From: Nibrella saemangeumensis
Lineage (GTDB): Bacteria > Bacteroidota > Bacteroidia > Cytophagales > Spirosomataceae
Assembly (NCBI RefSeq): GCF_039541915.1
Contig: NZ_BAABHD010000024.1
Coordinates: forward strand, 1-64,000
DNA: 64,000 nt
Direction of reading: 5' to 3'
A model generated the notes under the pieces. The model worked only from the letters and a program-made list of their open reading frames with translations. It was not told the DNA's origin and searched no databases. The translations under genes were made by a program, and so were the position numbers. Below, piece by piece: positions 60,261 to 64,000 of this stretch (position 1 is the stretch's first letter; every line of letters begins with the position of its first letter).

Positions 60261-63200
60261 TTATTTGCTTAAATCTTTCACCCGAATATTGCGGAAATAC
60301 AGCACATCGCCGTGGCCCAGAAAGCCGATGTGGCCCGATTTGTTCAGCAGGCCCGGATGCTCGCGGTGGTCCAGCGTGCCGTTTTTGGAGGCTTCGGCTA
60401 TGTCGCCGTCGAGGATGACCGTACCGTTGAGCGTGACCGTGATGCGGTTACCTACGGCCTTAATCTCCTCCACGTTCCACTCCCCGGTGGGTTTCAGGTA
60501 GCCCCGCTTGGCCGGAATGACCCCGTACACCGAGCCGTGGTACTGGTACACCTGTAGTTTTTTGTAGATCTCGGCATCGTTGTCCAGCACCTGAATTTCC
60601 ATGCCGTTATAGGCAGCATCGCCCTTCATGGGCGCGCGGATGCCGATACCGTTGTTGGCCCCCGGCGTGAGCTTGAACTCAAAGCGGTAGATAAAGTCGC
60701 TGTACTGCAGGCGGGTGTACAGATTGCCGCTGCCGCCATTCTTCGGGTTTACGGCCAGGGCACCGTCTTCAATGACGTAGTCGGTTTTGTTGCCGGTCCA
60801 CTCGTGCAGGTTGGTGCCGTCGAATAGCATTTTAAAGCCTTCCTTCTTCTCGTCGTCGGATAGGGTAAACGGCTGCGGACGCGGGATCTCGCGGATGTAG
60901 ATGTCCCGGTAGGCTACATACGTACCATGTGCCTGTAGTTCAATCTGCTCTTCGGGAAAAATAGGCAGGGTTTTATCCCAGTAGTTTTCGAGCGGCACGT
61001 TGTTGACCACGAGTTTGCCGTTTAGGTACACTGTCACCTGATCGCCCACCATCCGGATGCGGAAGGTATTCCAGGTGCCCACGGGATTATCGGCCACCAG
61101 CAGTGGTTTGCTGGCGTGGATCTGGTTGTTGTATAGCCCACCCGAGCCAACCTGCGCCCCTACGTCGGTGCGCGAGGTATCCCAGATCTGCACCTGGGGA
61201 GTACCCCGGAGGTAAATACCGGCATCGCCTTTTGGCGTGATCTGCCAGTCGACGTACAGTTCGAAATCGCCGTATTTTTTATCGGTGCACAGGTTATCGC
61301 CATGGCCCGTAAACACCAGCAGACCATCTTTCACCTGCCAGCCGGTACGCATGGCCGCATCGGCTTTGGCCTGGGCAACCGTCAGCGTTTTCTTGTCCAT
61401 TTTCGCTCGCTTGATGGGGTCACCCACCAGCCCTTTCCAGCCGGTCAGGTCTTTGCCGTTGAACAGGGGCACAAAGCCTTTGCCCGCGGGCATACCCGCC
61501 AGGAGCTTGCGGAGCGCGTCGGACTGTTTGCCGGCCTCGGGACCGCTCAGCAGGGGTATGGCTTTTTGCAGGATTTCGCGCACCCCATCCCCCTGAAGGG
61601 AGGGAGTACCCAAGGCAATCTGGGCTACCGCAGCTGCAGCGTCGGCCTGTAGGTCGGGCTGGTCGAGGTACCGGGCTGCGTACATGAGGGCCGGGAAGGT
61701 CTTACTGGCCTGCACCTGTTTCAGCAGGGCCTTTTTCTGCTCCGGCGTAGTCGCGTACGCCATGGCCTCGCGGAGCATCAACAGCTTTTCGTCGGCGGTA
61801 TACGAGCCCAGGCTGAGTTGCCGGAGCAGGGCATTCACCCCCTCGGCGGCAGTTCCTGCCTTACCGGCTGTGGGCAATAGCGACTGTACCGTATGAGCCG
61901 CCAGACCACCTTTCCATCCGGCCAGTGCGTTGATAACCGCCGAACTCGCTGTACCGTAGGCTTTGGCTACCTCGCTCAGGTTGTCGCGACCGCCAATGCC
62001 AGCCAGTACGGGGTACAGGAGGGCCTTTTTGTTGCCCGGCACCCGGTTGAGCAGCGTTCGGGCCGTAGCCTGTTGGGCAGAGGCATCGGTATTGGTCTGG
62101 ATAGCCGCTACCAGCGCATCTTGCAGGCCACGGCTGTCTTTTTCGCTCGTCGAGGCCAGCAGGGCCGTCAGCAGCGGATCGACCTGGCTACCGGTAGCCG
62201 TTTGTTTCAGGGTTAGCCGGGCGGCCTCACTCACCGATTCGTCGGTGCTTTTCGTCAGTTGCAGCACCTCCGCAAACCGGCCCGTATCGGCCCGACTACC
62301 GAGTATCTCCAGAATAGCCACTTTACCAGCCGGAGAGGCATCGGCCAGTGCCTGACCCACCGCCGGCAGCACGTCCGTGCCCTTCATCGCCAGCAGGGCC
62401 GATTTCACAGCGGCCAGGGTCCCGGCATCCGAGGTTTTCAGCAAGGGGAGCAAAGCCGGCAGGGCGTCGGTCTGCCCGAGCTTAGCCGCGGTCGCAATAG
62501 CCGCTATTTTTACCGCCGGCTGCTCGCTTTGCACCGCCTGCAGGGCGAGCGGCAGAGCCGCTTTGATACCGTTATTGCCAAACATCCGCAGCAGATCGGC
62601 CTGGGCGGGTGCGTCCGACCGGCCGAAGGTTTTCAGCCACTGCGCAACGGTAGCTTCGTTCAAATAAGGCTTACCGAATTGTAAGGCAGCCGCCCGGAAG
62701 GCCGGGTCAGCGTCTTTCATGGCCGCCGTCAGGGTTGAAAGGCTTTGCGCCCCTTTGAGATCGGTCAGCAGTTTCAGGGCGGCAATGCGGGTGGCCACGG
62801 CACTGCCCGACTGCGTTATTTTCTCTATGGTCTTTGCCGCTTTGTTGACTTCTTTTTTGCGGCCATCGCTCAGCAGTTGATGCAGGTAGCTCAGGTAAGC
62901 CTCCGTCGCCTGACTGGCATCGCTTTGATACCCTGCCTTGTCGGCGGCTTTAGCCAGTACGGCATACGACGCAGGCTCGCCGATCTGAGCCAGCGCCTGT
63001 AACGCTACCTTCGCCTGTTTGGCATCGCTGCTATTGGACAAGGCAGCAATCGCCGGAGCCGCCGGTCTGAACCGGGCTTTTCCCAACGCTCCCATGATGA
63101 ACAATCGGGTCTGTTCGGGTGCCCCGTTCAGAGCAGTGAGCAGAGCGTTACCGGCGGCCGGGGTACCAATGGTAGCCAGTGCCCGCGCAGCCGGATCGGC

Positions 63201-63638
63201 CAGCCGGGCATCGGCCAGAAACGGAATCAGGGCCGTCACGGCATCGTCTTTCCCGACCCGCTCCAGTTGTGAAATGATAAATAGTTTGGCCTCGGGACTG
63301 CTCAGCCGGGGCAGGGCAGCGGCATAGGCCCGGCTGGCCAGCGCCCGCAGGTTTTCCTTGCCGGGCGACGCGGCCGCGTACGAAAACGCCGACAGTGCAT
63401 ACTGTGCCGGGCTGACGGCCCCGGTTTCGTCGAGTTTTTTCACCAGCGCCACAATACCCTCCTTGCCCAGGTCCGCCACCGCAGCGGCACCGGCCTGGAG
63501 TTCGGCGGCATTATTGGCCGGCATTTTAGCCAGCAGCTCCGTAATCTTCACGTTAGCAGGCTGGCCGGCTGGGGTCTGGGCCTGACTGATGCGGAGGCTG
63601 GTGAGGAGAAAAAGGGTTAAGAGGAAATAAGGTCGCAT
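60261..63638 (-). CDS. HEAT-repeat protein with two C-terminal DUF1080 (3-keto-disaccharide hydrolase) domains
   Basis: The 1125-residue protein has a signal peptide (FLLTLFLLTSLRISQAQ). About 700 residues of Ala-rich HEAT/armadillo-like helices follow. DUF1080 domain 1 (about 715-900; FVPLFNGKDLTGWKG, GDAGIYLRG, IELQAHG, YRDIYIREI) and domain 2 (about 915-1123; FKMLFDGTNLHEWTGN, GIGIRAPM, EIQVLDND, IGFLGHGDVLYFRNIRVKDL) have the concanavalin-like fold of 3-keto-glucoside hydrolases. Two such domains after a long HEAT scaffold is an uncommon design. The Gfo/Idh/MocA gene 46 bp upstream on the same strand would make or use the 3-keto sugar. Confidence 0.9.
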   Translation of the reverse strand: MRPYFLLTLFLLTSLRISQAQTPAGQPANVKITELLAKMPANNAAELQAGAAAVADLGKEGIVALVKKLDETGAVSPAQYALSAFSYAAASPGKENLRALASRAYAAALPRLSSPEAKLFIISQLERVGKDDAVTALIPFLADARLADPAARALATIGTPAAGNALLTALNGAPEQTRLFIMGALGKARFRPAAPAIAALSNSSDAKQAKVALQALAQIGEPASYAVLAKAADKAGYQSDASQATEAYLSYLHQLLSDGRKKEVNKAAKTIEKITQSGSAVATRIAALKLLTDLKGAQSLSTLTAAMKDADPAFRAAALQFGKPYLNEATVAQWLKTFGRSDAPAQADLLRMFGNNGIKAALPLALQAVQSEQPAVKIAAIATAAKLGQTDALPALLPLLKTSDAGTLAAVKSALLAMKGTDVLPAVGQALADASPAGKVAILEILGSRADTGRFAEVLQLTKSTDESVSEAARLTLKQTATGSQVDPLLTALLASTSEKDSRGLQDALVAAIQTNTDASAQQATARTLLNRVPGNKKALLYPVLAGIGGRDNLSEVAKAYGTASSAVINALAGWKGGLAAHTVQSLLPTAGKAGTAAEGVNALLRQLSLGSYTADEKLLMLREAMAYATTPEQKKALLKQVQASKTFPALMYAARYLDQPDLQADAAAAVAQIALGTPSLQGDGVREILQKAIPLLSGPEAGKQSDALRKLLAGMPAGKGFVPLFNGKDLTGWKGLVGDPIKRAKMDKKTLTVAQAKADAAMRTGWQVKDGLLVFTGHGDNLCTDKKYGDFELYVDWQITPKGDAGIYLRGTPQVQIWDTSRTDVGAQVGSGGLYNNQIHASKPLLVADNPVGTWNTFRIRMVGDQVTVYLNGKLVVNNVPLENYWDKTLPIFPEEQIELQAHGTYVAYRDIYIREIPRPQPFTLSDDEKKEGFKMLFDGTNLHEWTGNKTDYVIEDGALAVNPKNGGSGNLYTRLQYSDFIYRFEFKLTPGANNGIGIRAPMKGDAAYNGMEIQVLDNDAEIYKKLQVYQYHGSVYGVIPAKRGYLKPTGEWNVEEIKAVGNRITVTLNGTVILDGDIAEASKNGTLDHREHPGLLNKSGHIGFLGHGDVLYFRNIRVKDLSK

Positions 63639-63684
63639 GGGGTTGTTAGGAATTACGGGAAGGGAAAGAGGACAACGTCTACAC

Positions 63685-64000
63685 TTAGAACGACCACGGC
63701 TCGCGCATGGGCGGGTCGAGCAGGCGGTTGGCGGCTTCGTCGTTCACAAACTCCTGTTTGACGGGATCGAACGTCAGGTTCCGGCCCAGTTCCAGGGCAA
63801 TTTTACCTATGTTTACGAGGGTGCAGGAGCGGTGCCCGTTGGCTTCGTTGAGGGCAAATTTCTGCCGGTTCTTTACGGCTTCCACAAAATCAGTCACTTG
63901 CGGTTCGGGGTCGGGCAGGGCCGCCAGCTTTCGCTCAATATCCGGAATGGTACACCGGAACCCGCTGAACAGTTTGCCATTGGGACCTTCGATATAAGCC
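63685..64000 (-). CDS. Gfo/Idh/MocA family oxidoreductase (C-terminal part; gene continues past the window)
   Basis: The frame is open to the end of the window; only the last 104 residues are visible. They have the C-terminal signature of the PVC/Bacteroidota Gfo/Idh/MocA group: DFVEAVKNRQKFALNEANGH, LVNIGKIALELGRNLTFDP, EFVNDEAANRLLDPPMREPW. It lies 46 bp upstream of the DUF1080 gene on the same strand and is probably co-transcribed with it, as the oxidoreductase of a 3-keto-sugar pathway (inference). Confidence 0.9.
   Translation of the reverse strand, partial: AYIEGPNGKLFSGFRCTIPDIERKLAALPDPEPQVTDFVEAVKNRQKFALNEANGHRSCTLVNIGKIALELGRNLTFDPVKQEFVNDEAANRLLDPPMREPWSF

Noticed and set aside
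60106..60501. 131-residue plus-strand ORF at the island edge
   Set aside because: Its 3' half is antisense to the DUF1080 gene, it lacks any domain, and its start region has no promoter.

Overview
The window looks like a chromosomal segment of a Bacteroidota bacterium, most likely Cytophagales close to Spirosoma (family Spirosomaceae). This is inferred from the protein families, from promoters of the TTG-N19/20-TAnnTTTG type, from the near absence of Shine-Dalgarno sequences and from the moderately GC-rich coding DNA. No rRNA gene is present to fix the genus. One stretch (about 57.8-60.06 kb) is strikingly AT-rich and looks acquired.

Layout. 0-0.8 kb: non-coding, with an imperfect direct repeat. 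0.8-6.7 kb: an operon for oxidative sugar metabolism (epimerase-like TIM barrel, Gfo/Idh/MocA oxidoreductase, and a large ThuA / PVC-type dehydrogenase / HEAT / CARDB / cupredoxin lipoprotein). 6.8-9.1 kb: S41 protease. 9.3-11.5 kb: O-antigen ligase-like protein. 11.6-18.3 kb: a NarL-type two-component system with the genes around it (DUF1059, DsrE-like, DinB-like, DUF2911, SnoaL-like, GDPD). 18.4-22.0 kb: a tight four-gene minus-strand operon (two barrel-like proteins, GDPD lipoprotein, metallophosphoesterase). 22.1-30.4 kb: orphan Imm50-like protein, RND efflux pump with its adaptor, AddB-like nuclease. 30.4-34.8 kb: a second two-component system (beta-propeller sensor kinase plus NarL-type regulator) and a lipocalin-like lipoprotein. 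34.8-35.2 kb: a promoter, a Phe/Cys-rich leader ORF, competing hairpins, then tRNA-Cys and tRNA-Phe. 35.2-43 kb: SDR, AraC regulator, unknown protein, tyrosinase-vWA fusion, DUF5602-like protein, Gfo/Idh/MocA. 43.3-48.2 kb: DUF2339-DUF3999 pair and a LytS-type kinase. 48.1-52.1 kb: three copies of a 137-140 bp repeat with 33-nt hairpin ends among BamA-like, PhoD-like and small genes. 52.1-57.5 kb: DUF72, S41 peptidase, DUF3592, DUF4142, sulfatase. 57.5-60.3 kb: a frameshifted UPF0175 gene and the AT-rich island with HEPN-like and caspase-like proteins. 60.3-64 kb: a HEAT plus double DUF1080 protein and the end of another Gfo/Idh/MocA gene.

How the parts work together. The two ends of the window share a theme: Gfo/Idh/MocA oxidoreductases with ThuA, PVC-type dehydrogenase and DUF1080 (3-keto-disaccharide hydrolase) modules, which fits 3-keto-sugar pathways. 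The two NarL-type regulators appear tied to a shared promoter design. A palindrome TACCCCTTTTAGGGTA abuts the -33 TTG, followed by exactly 20 nt and a TAnnTTTG-like -7 box. It occurs before the S41 protease, the small CHxxGD lipoprotein and, divergently, between the kinase-regulator pair and the DUF1059 operon; a looser version lies downstream of the second regulator.

The most unusual candidate is the tRNA-Cys/tRNA-Phe unit. Its only visible promoter is followed by a 27-codon ORF with five Phe and three Cys codons, then mutually exclusive antiterminator and terminator hairpins, with the tRNAs starting 4 nt after the terminator U-run. This has the layout of translation-dependent attenuation of tRNA synthesis by the amino acids those tRNAs carry. 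Second in interest are the HEPN-caspase island and the hairpin-ended repeat family.
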